Below are positions 1-10,017 of a stretch of 64,000 bases of DNA, piece by piece. The notes under the pieces are model-generated. The model was not told the origin of the DNA, made no database searches, and worked only from the letters and a program-made list of their open reading frames with translations. The stretch is from CAZXFA01 sp964640085 (lineage in GTDB: Bacteria > Actinomycetota > UBA4738 > HRBIN12), in the NCBI GenBank assembly GCA_964640085.1, contig CAZXFA010000013.1:1-64000 (forward strand), read 5' to 3'. Both the position numbers and the translations under genes were made by a program. Each line of letters begins with the position of its first letter. The first letter of the stretch is position 1.

Positions 1-2596
<2,596 letters not shown>

Positions 2597-2683
2597 CGCT
2601 CGCGCTCGCTATCGCGGTTCCGAGCTCTGCTCGGAGGCCGCGCTCCCACCGACGTCCGGATCGTCGGACGGATCCGGCAGGCC

Positions 2684-2803
2684 GTTTCGGTGGTCATGGC
2701 GGAGGGGGAACACCCGGTCCCATCCCGAACCCGGAAGTTAAGCCCTCCAGCGCCGATGGTACTGCCCGGGCGACCGGGTGGGAGAGTAGGTCGCCGCCGA
2801 GAC
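2684..2803 (+). rRNA. 5S ribosomal RNA
   Basis: The sequence from GTTTCGGTGG to CGCCGCCGAGAC has the typical actinobacterial 5S layout. It includes the conserved CCCGAACCCGGAAGTTAAGC segment at 2733-2752 and the GGGAGAGTAGGTCGCCGCC 3' portion. It follows the 23S gene directly, as expected for an rrn operon. The ends may be off by 2-3 nt. Confidence 0.93.
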
Positions 2804-2810
2804 ATCGTGA

Positions 2811-2845
2811 CGAAGGGCCGCCTCGCTCCGCGGGGCGGCCCTTCG
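2811..2845 (+). terminator. rRNA operon terminator hairpin
   Basis: A perfect 12-bp inverted repeat (CGAAGGGCCGCC with GGCGGCCCTTCG) encloses an 11-nt loop, 7 nt after the 5S end. There is no long T run, as is usual in high-GC Actinobacteria. It most likely ends the rrn transcript. Confidence 0.85.
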
Positions 2846-2861
2846 CGTTCTCGGCGCCGGG

Positions 2862-2867
2862 TACGCT
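2862..2867 (+). promoter_or_regulatory. -10 hexamer TACGCT for the TPR gene
   Basis: TACGCT lies 7 nt before the GTG at 2875. That spacing puts transcription start at or next to the start codon, so the message would be leaderless. The same arrangement recurs before many genes in this window. Confidence 0.5.
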
Positions 2868-2874
2868 GTCCGGC

Positions 2875-3564
2875 GTGCCGAGAGCCTTCCGCCCGCGACC
2901 GGGTCCTCGAGGCGGCCCCGCCGCACGGCGGGGCGGCCTTCCGGCCGAGATCGTGTCCGAGCTTCGGCACGCGGCGCGGTCGGGGCGGGCAGCGGAGGCG
3001 ATCTCCCAGCTCGAGCGGGCGGCGCGTCTCCTCGAGCGGGGAGATGCGAAGGGCGCCGCCGCGGAGGCACGGAAGGCGAAGGGCCTGGCCTCTCGATCGG
3101 CCGCGGTCCGCGAGGTTCTGGGGCTGGCCTACTACGGCATGGAACGGTTCCGGGAGGCCCTGAGCGAGATGCAGGCCTACCGCCGGATGTCCGGACGTGC
3201 GGATCAGAACCACATCATCGCCGACTGCCTCCGCGCGCTCGGGCGTCCCGACCGGGCGGTCCCGCTCGCGGAGGAGGCGCTGGCCAGACGAGGGGTCCCG
3301 CTGGTCGCCAAGGCGGAGGCGGCGATCGTGGCAGCGAGCGCCCTCGCGGACGCGGGGAAGTTCGATCAGGCGCTCGGTCTCCTGCGCCGGATCAAGACTC
3401 GCGACGACGTCGCGGGCCCGGAGGTGATCCGGGTGTGGTACGTGACCGGCGACATCCTGGAGCGTGCGGGACGGCGGGCGGATGCTGCCCGGGAGTTCCA
3501 GAAGATCCTGCGCCACGACCCGGCCGCCTACGACGCGGCCGAGCGGGCGGCTCAGCTCGCCTGA
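2875..3564 (+). CDS. TPR-repeat protein
   Basis: Protein of 229 aa if it starts at GTG 2875. The open frame runs on upstream into the 5S and 23S genes, but a start there is implausible. After an Arg/Pro-rich N-terminus (residues 1-25) the protein is alpha-helical with alternating Ala/Leu/Arg and recognisable tetratricopeptide units (for example VLGLAYYGMERFREALSEM and VTGDILERAGRRADAAREF). It probably acts as a protein-interaction scaffold; no enzyme motif is seen. It converges on the metallo-beta-lactamase gene with a 13-bp overlap. The gene is judged real from its composition and repeat pattern; its function is unknown. Confidence 0.75.
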   Translation: MPRAFRPRPGPRGGPAARRGGLPAEIVSELRHAARSGRAAEAISQLERAARLLERGDAKGAAAEARKAKGLASRSAAVREVLGLAYYGMERFREALSEMQAYRRMSGRADQNHIIADCLRALGRPDRAVPLAEEALARRGVPLVAKAEAAIVAASALADAGKFDQALGLLRRIKTRDDVAGPEVIRVWYVTGDILERAGRRADAAREFQKILRHDPAAYDAAERAAQLA

Positions 3565-4583
3565 GCCGGTCCGCCTCCCGCCTCCCGTTGGGCCCGCTCC
3601 TTCCAGTACCGGACGATCCCCATCGCGTTCATCCGGATGCTCGACAGGGTCTCCAGCCGCTCCAGGTCCAGCCGGGCATCGGATCCGGTCTGGACGTCCT
3701 CACGCGCCACCTCCGTGAGCGCGGCGACGATCTCGTCCAGGTCCTCGGTGCGCTCCATCGCACGCCCCACCACCTCGGTCCATCGCCGGAACCGTTCGAC
3801 CGCCAGGTCGCAGATCCGGTCGACCTCGCGGACGGGACCGAAGTGTGCGAACAGCACCATCTCGCCGGCTAGCCGGCGGATCCTCTCGATGCTGTCGATC
3901 GCGAGCTCAAGGTCGTAGTCGGGGGGCGGCGTCGCGGGGCGGAGGGTTGGCAGATCCGGCGGATGGATCCCGAGCGCATCTCCGGTGAAGACGGCACCCG
4001 TGGCCGAATCCACCAGGGCGACCTGGTGCTTGGCGTGACCGGGGGTGTGCTCGGCACGCAGCGAGCGGTCCCCGAGCGCGATCGTGTCGCCGTCGGCCAG
4101 ACCCCGGATCCGATCCGCGGGCACCGGATGCACGGGCCCGAACAGCTCGGCCATGCGATCGGGCCCGTAGATCCGGGTCGCGCTCGCGACCAGGCGCTCG
4201 GGATCGGCGAGATGTCTGGCTCCCACCTCGTGGACCCACACGCTGGCGTTCGGGAAACGGGCGGCGATGCGTCCGACCCCGCCCGCGTGGTCGAGGTGGA
4301 TGTGCGTGACGACGACGTGTGCCAGGTCTCCGGGTCCGATCCCGAGGTGTGCGAGCCCGCCGACAACGGCGTCCTCACTGGTGCTCGGGCCCGTCTCCAC
4401 GATGGTGGGCTGCGCCGCCGACAGCAGGTAGGCGGCCGTGTACCGCTCGCGCCTCGCGAAGAACGTGTCGATCGCCGTGAGCCCCTCGGCGACCTCGAAG
4501 ACCTCCGGCTCCACGGCGGCCAGCATAGCGGGGCTGTCGGTGGTGGCTGCTAGCGTGCCACTCGGAGAGGAGGGAGCGGGCAT
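3552..4583 (-). CDS. Metallo-beta-lactamase fold hydrolase
   Basis: Protein of 343 aa. It contains the HxHxDH zinc motif (THIHLDHAGG), a further His in HTPGHAKH, the Asp of FTGDALG and a late His in FAHFGP, so the full binuclear metal site is present. The first half is the MBL domain. The C-terminal ~90 residues form a helical extension seen in some MBL hydrolases. The substrate cannot be deduced; glyoxalase-II-like or other thioester or ester hydrolysis is possible. An alternative Met at 4526 (MLAAVEPE) is nearer the usual family start. The gene diverges from the damaged ssb gene, whose repeated start region overlaps the first codon. Confidence 0.85.
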   Translation of the reverse strand: MPAPSSPSGTLAATTDSPAMLAAVEPEVFEVAEGLTAIDTFFARRERYTAAYLLSAAQPTIVETGPSTSEDAVVGGLAHLGIGPGDLAHVVVTHIHLDHAGGVGRIAARFPNASVWVHEVGARHLADPERLVASATRIYGPDRMAELFGPVHPVPADRIRGLADGDTIALGDRSLRAEHTPGHAKHQVALVDSATGAVFTGDALGIHPPDLPTLRPATPPPDYDLELAIDSIERIRRLAGEMVLFAHFGPVREVDRICDLAVERFRRWTEVVGRAMERTEDLDEIVAALTEVAREDVQTGSDARLDLERLETLSSIRMNAMGIVRYWKERAQREAGGGPAQAS

Positions 4584-4614
4584 GGTGACGGGATGGTGAG
4601 TGGATGGTGACGGT
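4551..4614 (+). repeat. ssb promoter/start region with an 11-bp tandem triplication
   Basis: A TAGCGT -10-like hexamer (4551-4556) and a good Shine-Dalgarno stretch (GAGGAGGG, 4566-4573) precede three consecutive 11-bp units at 4582, 4593 and 4604: ATGGTGACGGG, ATGGTGAGTGG and ATGGTGACGGT. Each unit offers an ATG in a different frame. The ATG best spaced from the Shine-Dalgarno site is the first one, which gives only MVTGW followed by a stop. The ssb reading frame begins at the third. The expansion therefore looks like a lesion in the start region. Confidence 0.7.
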
Positions 4615-4708
4615 CAACGTCGTGGTGCTCGCGGGAACCGTGGCGGCCGATCCGGTCGAGCGACGGATGCCTTCGGGCGACGAGGTGACCGAACTCTGGC
4701 TGGCATAA
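4604..4708 (+). pseudogene. ssb-like gene, N-terminal fragment
   Basis: Encodes 34 residues (VNVVVLAGTVAADPVERR, then MPSGDEVTEL) and then stops at TAA 4706. This is the first beta strands of a single-stranded-DNA-binding OB fold: compare the family start VVLIGRL..DPELR..PSG. The rest of the OB fold lies 600 bp downstream at 5301-5537. Joining the two at the shared VTEL gives a continuous protein of about 105 aa, a small actinobacterial SSB-like protein. The gene is therefore interrupted, not just short. A canonical essential ssb would have to lie elsewhere in the genome. Confidence 0.75.
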
Positions 4709-5312
4709 CCGCCGCTGTGGTTGGGACTCCGGTCCCCTCGGCAGGCGCTTCGGAGCGACCTCCAGTTTGACCTTTTGGGCACGTAGGAGTGTTGTGGTGA
4801 TACAGACCTCATCAGGGAGGAGGGATCATGGCGCACCCCAACGCCGATTTGGTCCGTAAGGGCTTCCAAGCGTTCGCCGCCGGCGACGTGGCCACGCTCG
4901 ATCAGCTCATCGCGGATGATGCCAAGTGGCATGCATCGGGACGGAACCCTTTGGCGGGCGACTTCGACGGCAAGGCGGCGATCTTGGAGAGCTTCGCTCG
5001 GCTTCGGACGGAGACGGAGTCGTTCAAGCAGGACATTCACGCGATCCTGGCCGACGACGACCACGTGGTCGCCCTCGTGAATGCGACCATCACGCGGGGC
5101 GGCAAGACCCTCGAGGTGCAACAGACCCTCGTATTCCACGTCGCCGACGGCAAATCGATCGAGGTCTGGTCCTTCCCCACAGACCAGTACGCCGTCGATG
5201 AGTTCTGGGCGAACTGAAGACACAACCCTTCAGAGTTCACCCGTCTGGTAGGGGGGTACGGGGGTTCCAAGCTTCGCATGCCCTCTTGACGGTATATGGG
5301 GTGACCGAGCTC
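4684..5312. mobile_element. 616-bp insertion in the ssb-like gene, flanked by 13-bp near-direct repeats
   Basis: GGTGACCGAACTC at 4684-4696 and GGTGACCGAGCTC at 5300-5312 match at 12 of 13 positions, and both encode VTEL of the interrupted SSB. Between them lies a segment holding one gene (SnoaL-like) and no transposase. No terminal inverted repeats were found by eye. The flanks could be an old target-site duplication, or the product of recombination between two diverged ssb copies. The type label mobile element is an inference. Confidence 0.55.
4828..5217 (+). CDS. SnoaL-like / ketosteroid-isomerase-fold protein
   Basis: Protein of 129 aa with the layout of the NTF2-like SnoaL family: an N-terminal helix (NADLVRKGFQAFAAGD), LIADDAKWHASG, a short helix, then beta strands (HVVALVNATITRGG; QTLVFHVADGKSIEVWSF) and a terminal DQYAVDEFWAN. 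Members are small isomerases, hydrolases or ligand-binding proteins; the substrate is unknown. A strong ribosome site (GGGAGGAGGG) lies 5 nt before the ATG, unlike the many leaderless genes around it. A TTGACC hexamer (4767-4772) may be its -35. It is the only gene of the insertion that splits ssb, and its base composition looks less GC-rich than its neighbours, so recent arrival is likely. Confidence 0.85.
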   Translation: MAHPNADLVRKGFQAFAAGDVATLDQLIADDAKWHASGRNPLAGDFDGKAAILESFARLRTETESFKQDIHAILADDDHVVALVNATITRGGKTLEVQQTLVFHVADGKSIEVWSFPTDQYAVDEFWAN

Positions 5313-5537
5313 CGACTCTCCGTTCCGGAGGCGGGCAGGCGCCTCCTCCCCCTCCCGGTCGCCTTGTGGCACAAGGACGTCGGCAAGAGGGCCCTGAAGG
5401 GGCTCGCCAAGGGCGACGACGTCTTGGTCTACGGGCAGCTGGTCCGCCGCTTCTACCGGAGCGGAGCCGGGGCGCGGAGCCTCACCGAGGTGGTGGCCTC
5501 GGGCGTCAAGAAGCTGGAGCCGGCCGAGGAGGCCTGA
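5301..5537 (+). pseudogene. ssb-like gene, C-terminal fragment
   Basis: From GTG 5301 this frame encodes 78 residues (VTELRLSVPEAGRRLL, then LPVALWHKDVGKRAL, GDDVLVYGQLVRRFYRSG and TEVVASGVKKLEP). This is the second half of an SSB OB fold, corresponding to family segments such as VPVVAWGKLAE, KGDRVLVEGRL and EVVADEVRFL. It lacks strand 1, so it cannot fold as an SSB on its own. No ribosome site precedes it, though a TATATG sequence does. It converges on the DUF1015 gene with a 32-bp overlap at the 3' ends. Confidence 0.75.
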
Positions 5538-6723
5538 TCGGGTCGGCGTCTCCGATCTGGTCGAAGGGTCGGATCACGAGGCCGGTCCGCGGCTTCGGCC
5601 AGAAGAACGTGGACTTCTGTGGGAGACGCCCGCCGCGGTCGACCACCGCACGGATCCGGCCGGCGCCCGTGGGGGGCAGGAGGTAGGCGGCCACTGCGGT
5701 CCCGGTTCGGACCGCCTCCTCGGCTTCGACCGCGTCCGGCGTGAAGCTGAGCTCCCCCTCCATGTCGGCCAGCACTTGGTCGTGGAGCTGGCAGACGGTG
5801 GGCGGTTCCCCCCCCAGCTTGGCCACCCTGTGGACGAGCAGGCCGTCGTCCCGGGTCGCCACGCCGTAGGTCAGGCGCTCGTCGTCGACCGAATCCAGCA
5901 CCTCCTGGAGATCGCGCACGCGACGACCATCCTCGGGGACGGGTCCCGAACGCTGGATGCGGTGCAGCGGCAGGACCGGCGGATCGGAGATGGCCGCGTC
6001 CAGGACGAGCATCATGACGTGTTCCCAGGGACCCAGGCCGTGGTCGGCGCGCATCTCGTCCCGGTAGCGCAGCGCCGTCGTGTACCGATGATGGCCGTCG
6101 GCGATCATGAGGGACTCGCCCTCGAGCCAGGCCGCGACGCGCGGATCGGGCTCGCCGACCCACAGGCGATGCTCCACGCCGTCCTCGCCGACCACTGCCG
6201 TCGTCGGCTCGACCGCGGAGGCGCGATCGAGGTGGTCGGCGAGGGGAACGCTCGGGCCCGGGAGCACGGCCAGGATGCACGACAGGTTCGCTCGCACGGC
6301 CCGCATCAGTCGCAGCCGATCCTCCACCGGGGCCGCCATCGTGCGCTCGTGCGGCAGGATCGACCCGCCCGGATCCTCCAGCGCGACCTGGCAGACGAGC
6401 CCTCGGATCGTCCGGGCCCGGCCGTGGAACGAGAAGCGCATCTCGTAGGTGTAGTAGGCGGGGGCGTCCGTCGGGACGAGCACCCCATCCCCGCGCCAGC
6501 TCCGGAGCAGGTCCGAAGCCCTCCTATACTTGTTCGAGACCTCGTCGTCGCCGGGTCGATCCTCGCCGAGGTCGAGCCGGATGACGTTGTGGGGACTGGC
6601 GTCGAGGTACCGGACCCGGTCCGGCGGCGAGATCACGTCGTAGGGCGGGGTGGTGACGAGGTCGAGCGACCCCACGCGCGCACGATCGAACAGCAGGCCG
6701 ATGAACGGCGACACGCGGGACAT
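5506..6723 (-). CDS. DUF1015 family protein
   Basis: Protein of 405 aa, full length for DUF1015. Family hallmarks are visible: an early TTPPYDVIS, HNVIRLDLGED, LPHERTM, the strongly conserved ADGHHRYTTAL in the middle and PQKSTFFWPKPRTGLV near the C-terminus. The biochemical role is not established; relatives are sometimes annotated as HTH or ParB-like or linked to serine kinase. The start ATG at 6723 is preceded at the right distance by a -10 element inside the divergent TPR gene, so the message is probably leaderless. Confidence 0.9.
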   Translation of the reverse strand: MSRVSPFIGLLFDRARVGSLDLVTTPPYDVISPPDRVRYLDASPHNVIRLDLGEDRPGDDEVSNKYRRASDLLRSWRGDGVLVPTDAPAYYTYEMRFSFHGRARTIRGLVCQVALEDPGGSILPHERTMAAPVEDRLRLMRAVRANLSCILAVLPGPSVPLADHLDRASAVEPTTAVVGEDGVEHRLWVGEPDPRVAAWLEGESLMIADGHHRYTTALRYRDEMRADHGLGPWEHVMMLVLDAAISDPPVLPLHRIQRSGPVPEDGRRVRDLQEVLDSVDDERLTYGVATRDDGLLVHRVAKLGGEPPTVCQLHDQVLADMEGELSFTPDAVEAEEAVRTGTAVAAYLLPPTGAGRIRAVVDRGGRLPQKSTFFWPKPRTGLVIRPFDQIGDADPIRPPRPAPAS

Positions 6724-6728
6724 GGACC

Positions 6729-7106
6729 ATGTATAGCAGCGATCGCACCGACGGCGACTCCGCCTACGAACTGTTCGCGCGGGGCATGCGGCTGCTGCGG
6801 GACGGTTACCCTCACCAGGCGGCGCTGCTCCTCGGACGCGCCAAGCTCCTGGAGCCGGACAAGGGATCGATCCGCGAGGCGTTGGGGCGAGCGTTGTTCC
6901 TCATCGGGCGACCGGGCCGGGCCCGGCGGGAGTTCGCCAAGGCGGTGCAGATCGACCCGGTGAACGACTACGCGCACTTCGGGCTGGCCCTCGCGTGCGA
7001 GCGGACCGGCGAGCGCACGCGCGCGATCGGTCACCTCAAGCTCGCGATCGCGATGCGGCCCGACAACCCCGATTACGAGCGCGCCCTGGCGCGGCTGGGC
7101 GGCTGA
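6729..7106 (+). CDS. TPR-repeat protein, small
   Basis: Protein of 125 aa with about three tetratricopeptide units (residues ~10-40, 43-76 and 77-110). One unit ends in ALGRALFLIGRPGRARREF and the next in GLALACERTGERTRAIGHL, each with the usual A/G, Y/F and P spacing. Probably a protein-interaction module. It starts 5 bp from the divergent DUF1015 gene and overlaps the following HAD gene by one base (TGATG), so the two are likely translated together. Confidence 0.85.
   Translation: MYSSDRTDGDSAYELFARGMRLLRDGYPHQAALLLGRAKLLEPDKGSIREALGRALFLIGRPGRARREFAKAVQIDPVNDYAHFGLALACERTGERTRAIGHLKLAIAMRPDNPDYERALARLGG
6730..6735 (-). promoter_or_regulatory. -10 hexamer TATACA for the DUF1015 gene
   Basis: On the minus strand TATACA is followed by 6 nt and then the ATG of the DUF1015 gene. 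The element lies within the first codons of the divergent TPR gene, whose start is only 5 bp from this one. Confidence 0.5.
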
Positions 7107-7927
7107 TGCTGGTCGACCGGTACGACTGCCTCCTCTTCGACCTGGATGGGGTGTTGTACCGAGGAGGGGAGGCGATCCCCGGGGCCCCCGAGACGCTCGC
7201 GACGCTCCGGCGCTCGGGCAAGTCGATCGCCTTCATCACGAACAACTCATCCCGGACTCCCGAGCAGGTGGCGGCCAAGCTGGCCGGTCTCGGGATCCCC
7301 GCCAAGCCGTCGGAGGTGGTCACCTCGGCGCTGGCCACGGCGGACCTGCTCGCTTCCCGGGGTGGCGGTTCGGCCTACGTGATCGGGGGCGAGGGCGTGA
7401 TGGAGGCCCTCGCGGAGGCTGGGATCGAGGTCCTGGACGGTGAGCCGGAGCGCGTGGACCTGGTCGTGGTGGGGATGGATGAGGACCTCACGTACGCGAA
7501 ACTCCGCACCGCGTGCGGGCTGATCCGGCGGGGCGCGGGCTTCGTCGCGACCAACGTCGATCCGACCTATCCGGCGGGAGCGGGGGAGCTGTGGCCGGGC
7601 GGCGGTGCGATCGTGGCGGCCGTCGCGACCGCGACCGAGGTGGAGGCCGAGGTGGCAGGCAAGCCGCACCCACCGCTGTTCCGCTCGGCGCTCCGGCGGG
7701 CCGGGGGAACCACACCCCTGGTGATCGGGGACCGGCTCGACACCGACATCGAGGGGGCGGCGGCCCTGGGATGGGACACGATGCTCGTGCTCACCGGCGT
7801 GACGTCCGACGAGGAGGTCGGCCGCTCATCCGTGCAGCCAACCTACGCGGTCCCCGACGTTCGAGCGCTGCTCGAAAGCGAAGGTCGGGAGGCTCAGAAC
7901 GGGTCCGGCCGCGGCGGGATCCGGTAG
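7106..7927 (+). CDS. HAD-IIA family sugar phosphatase (NagD-like)
   Basis: Protein of 273 aa. HAD motif I is FDLDGVLYRG (nucleophile and acid Asp), motif II is ITNNSSR with the FITNN typical of the NagD/4-nitrophenylphosphatase group, and motif IV is VIGDRLDTDIEGA. A C2-type cap lies between motifs II and III. Predicted to hydrolyse a small phosphorylated metabolite in the cytoplasm. The ATG overlaps the stop of the TPR gene (TGATG). It converges on the rhomboid gene with a 34-bp overlap of coding ends. Confidence 0.92.
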   Translation: MLVDRYDCLLFDLDGVLYRGGEAIPGAPETLATLRRSGKSIAFITNNSSRTPEQVAAKLAGLGIPAKPSEVVTSALATADLLASRGGGSAYVIGGEGVMEALAEAGIEVLDGEPERVDLVVVGMDEDLTYAKLRTACGLIRRGAGFVATNVDPTYPAGAGELWPGGGAIVAAVATATEVEAEVAGKPHPPLFRSALRRAGGTTPLVIGDRLDTDIEGAAALGWDTMLVLTGVTSDEEVGRSSVQPTYAVPDVRALLESEGREAQNGSGRGGIR

Positions 7928-8694
7928 ACGGATCTCGGGCGCCGCCGAAAGAACGCCCAGGCCACGGCGGCCCCGAACCCGAAACCGCCCACATGCGCCC
8001 AGAAGGCGACGCCGCCGTTCACCTCGGTCCCGAGCTGCCCCACGCCGCTGAAGACCTGGAGCACGAACCAGACCCCGAGGACGAGCGCGGCGGGCAACTC
8101 CACCACCGTGATGAAGAAGAAGATGACGAGGGTGGTGACGCGGGCGTGGGGGAACAGCACGGCGTAGGCACCGAGGACGGCCCCGATCGCTCCCGAGGCG
8201 CCGACGTTGGGGATCGTCGATCCCGGGTCGAACGCAACCTGAAGCGCCGTCGCCGCCACCCCTCCGAGCAGGTAGAAGAACGGGAACAGCGCGTGACCGA
8301 GCCGATCCTCCACGTTGTTGCCGAACACCCACAGGAACAGCATGTTGCCCGCGATGTGGAGCCAGCCGCCGTGGAGGAACATCGACACGAACACCGACGC
8401 CAGCCAGCCCTTGTCGGGGCACACCTGCTGGAGGAACGGTTGGATCGCCCGTCCGGCGCCCGGTCCGAAGTCCTCGTCGAGGGCCTCGCGCGCCTCCGTC
8501 CCCCCGTCGGCCAGGCTCGTCTGGTGGGTGAGCTCGAAAGGGATCTGGGCCTGGCAGAAGTAGAACTCCTGCTGCTCGACCTGCGTGCCGAACGAGGGCT
8601 GCCAGAGCAGGAAGACGATCAGGTTCGCGGCGATGAAGGCGAGCGTGAGGAACGGGACCCGGCGCGTTGGGTTCGCGTCGCGGATCGGGATCAT
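7894..8694 (-). CDS. Rhomboid family intramembrane serine protease
   Basis: Protein of 266 aa with six or seven hydrophobic segments. The rhomboid features are present: HGGWLHIAGNMLFLWVFG (the H..N pattern of TM2), the catalytic serine in GASGAIGAVLG (TM4) and a late helix with the catalytic His in WAHVGGFGFGAAVA. A loop with two Cys (residues ~47 and ~91) separates TM1 from TM2. Predicted membrane protease cleaving transmembrane substrates. A TAGGCT hexamer (minus strand, 8749-8744) lies 49 nt upstream of the ATG. Confidence 0.93.
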   Translation of the reverse strand: MIPIRDANPTRRVPFLTLAFIAANLIVFLLWQPSFGTQVEQQEFYFCQAQIPFELTHQTSLADGGTEAREALDEDFGPGAGRAIQPFLQQVCPDKGWLASVFVSMFLHGGWLHIAGNMLFLWVFGNNVEDRLGHALFPFFYLLGGVAATALQVAFDPGSTIPNVGASGAIGAVLGAYAVLFPHARVTTLVIFFFITVVELPAALVLGVWFVLQVFSGVGQLGTEVNGGVAFWAHVGGFGFGAAVAWAFFRRRPRSVYRIPPRPDPF

Positions 8695-8822
8695 CGGCCG
8701 GGCGCGCTCCAGCCCCGCTTCGTCTGGCCGGGCATAGAGCCCGAGCCTAGCAGCGTGCGTGACCGCGGGCGCATCCGTGGCGAGGGTATCCTGACGGAGG
8801 ACGACGACCGGAGGGATGAGCC

Positions 8823-9212
8823 ATGGTCGTGGACGAGGTCCGGAAGTACGTGGAGGCCGCGATGGGGAAGCTCTCGCCCGCCAAGGCGCAGGAGATGGCC
8901 CGATCGCTGATGAAAGGGCAGGGCAAGGAACAGATCACGAAGGCCGCGCAGGACCTCGTGGAGTGGTCCAATCGCAACCGCGAACGCCTGACGGAGCTGG
9001 TCCGCAAGGAGGTGCGGTCGCAGCTCAAGGCGGTCGGGGTGGCCTCCCGGGACGAGGTCGAAGCGCTCCGCAAGCGGGTCCGCGAGCTCGAGCGATCGGG
9101 CGCGCCGAAGAAGCGCTCCACCGCGAAGCGCTCGACGACGAAGCGCTCCAGCGCCAAGCGTTCCACGGGCGCGACGTCCGATGCGACCGCTCCACCGAGC
9201 GGGGCCGCCTGA
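8823..9212 (+). CDS. Helical protein with lysine/arginine-rich histone-like tail
   Basis: Protein of 129 aa. Residues 1-90 are amphipathic helix, including VRKYVEAAMGKLSPAKAQ, a DLVEWSNRNRERLTELVRKE region and a coiled-coil-like EVEALRKRVRELE. Residues ~97-117 form a basic low-complexity tail made of repeated KRSTA/KRSTT/KRSSA units, about 15 bp per unit. This resembles small actinobacterial phasin-like or polyhydroxyalkanoate-granule proteins and the basic tails of actinobacterial HU-type proteins; a nucleic-acid or polymer contact is possible. A TATCCT -10 (8787-8792) and a GGAGGG ribosome site precede the ATG. It lies just upstream of tlyA. Confidence 0.75.
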   Translation: MVVDEVRKYVEAAMGKLSPAKAQEMARSLMKGQGKEQITKAAQDLVEWSNRNRERLTELVRKEVRSQLKAVGVASRDEVEALRKRVRELERSGAPKKRSTAKRSTTKRSSAKRSTGATSDATAPPSGAA

Positions 9213-9216
9213 CCCG

Positions 9217-10017
9217 GTGGCGCGCCGGCGGCTCGATGTCGAGCTCGTCCGGCGGGGGCTCGTCACCAGCAGGACCGAGGCGCAGGCAGCGGTGCGGGGG
9301 GGGAGGGTGACGGTCGCCGGCTGGCCGGCGACCAAGGTCTCCACGCTGGTCGCGCCGGGCGAGCCTCTCGAGATCGTGTGGCCGGGCCGGCGGTTCGTCT
9401 CCCGCGGCGGCGAGAAGCTCGATGCCGCGCTCTCGCGTTTCCGGATCGAGGTGGCGGGCCGGCGGTGCCTTGATGCGGGCGCGTCGACCGGGGGGTTCAC
9501 CGACTGTCTCCTCCGCTACGGAGCGACGCACGTGGTCGCGCTCGACGTGGGATACGGGCAGCTCGCGTGGTCGTTGCGGACCGATCCGAGGGTGACCGTG
9601 CTCGAACGGACCAACGTCCGCGCGCTCTCCCGCGAGCATCTGCCGTACGCTCCTGACCTGGTCACGGCGGACCTGTCCTTCATCTCGCTCCGGCGGGCGA
9701 TCCCCTCGCTCGCGGCGGTGGCCGCGGACGGCGCGGACCTCGTGCTGCTCGTCAAGCCGCAGTTCGAGGCCGGACGCGACGAGGTGGGTCGCGGGGGGGT
9801 GGTCCGCGATCCCGATGCGTGGCGGCGGGCCATCCTGGCGGTCGCCGGGACCTGTGCCGAGCACGGTCTGGCCCCCGTGGCCGTGATGGCCTCTCCGCGC
9901 CCCGGTCCGGCGGGCAACGTCGAGTTCCCGCTCCACCTGAGGAAGGGCGGGGACCCCGTCGAGCTGGACCCCGGCACCGCCCTGGCCGAGGGGCTGGAGA
10001 TCGGGGACGGCTCGTGA
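9217..10017 (+). CDS. tlyA: TlyA family rRNA methyltransferase
   Basis: About 266 aa from GTG 9217; an upstream ATG at 9181 overlaps the previous gene and would add 12 residues. The N-terminal S4 domain (RRLDVELVRRGLVTSR, then VTVAGWPATK) binds RNA. The FtsJ-like Rossmann domain has CLDAGASTGGFTDCLL as the SAM site, with DVGYGQLAW and LVKPQFEAGRDEVG. TlyA 2'-O-methylates 16S and 23S rRNA in mycobacteria. The gene begins the same order as M. tuberculosis Rv1694-Rv1701. Its stop overlaps the nadK start (GTGA). Confidence 0.93.
   Translation: MARRRLDVELVRRGLVTSRTEAQAAVRGGRVTVAGWPATKVSTLVAPGEPLEIVWPGRRFVSRGGEKLDAALSRFRIEVAGRRCLDAGASTGGFTDCLLRYGATHVVALDVGYGQLAWSLRTDPRVTVLERTNVRALSREHLPYAPDLVTADLSFISLRRAIPSLAAVAADGADLVLLVKPQFEAGRDEVGRGGVVRDPDAWRRAILAVAGTCAEHGLAPVAVMASPRPGPAGNVEFPLHLRKGGDPVELDPGTALAEGLEIGDGS

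Noticed and set aside
4697..5299. Insertion sequence with terminal inverted repeats around the SnoaL-like gene
   Set aside because: The two ends show no inverted complementarity by eye, and no transposase is encoded.
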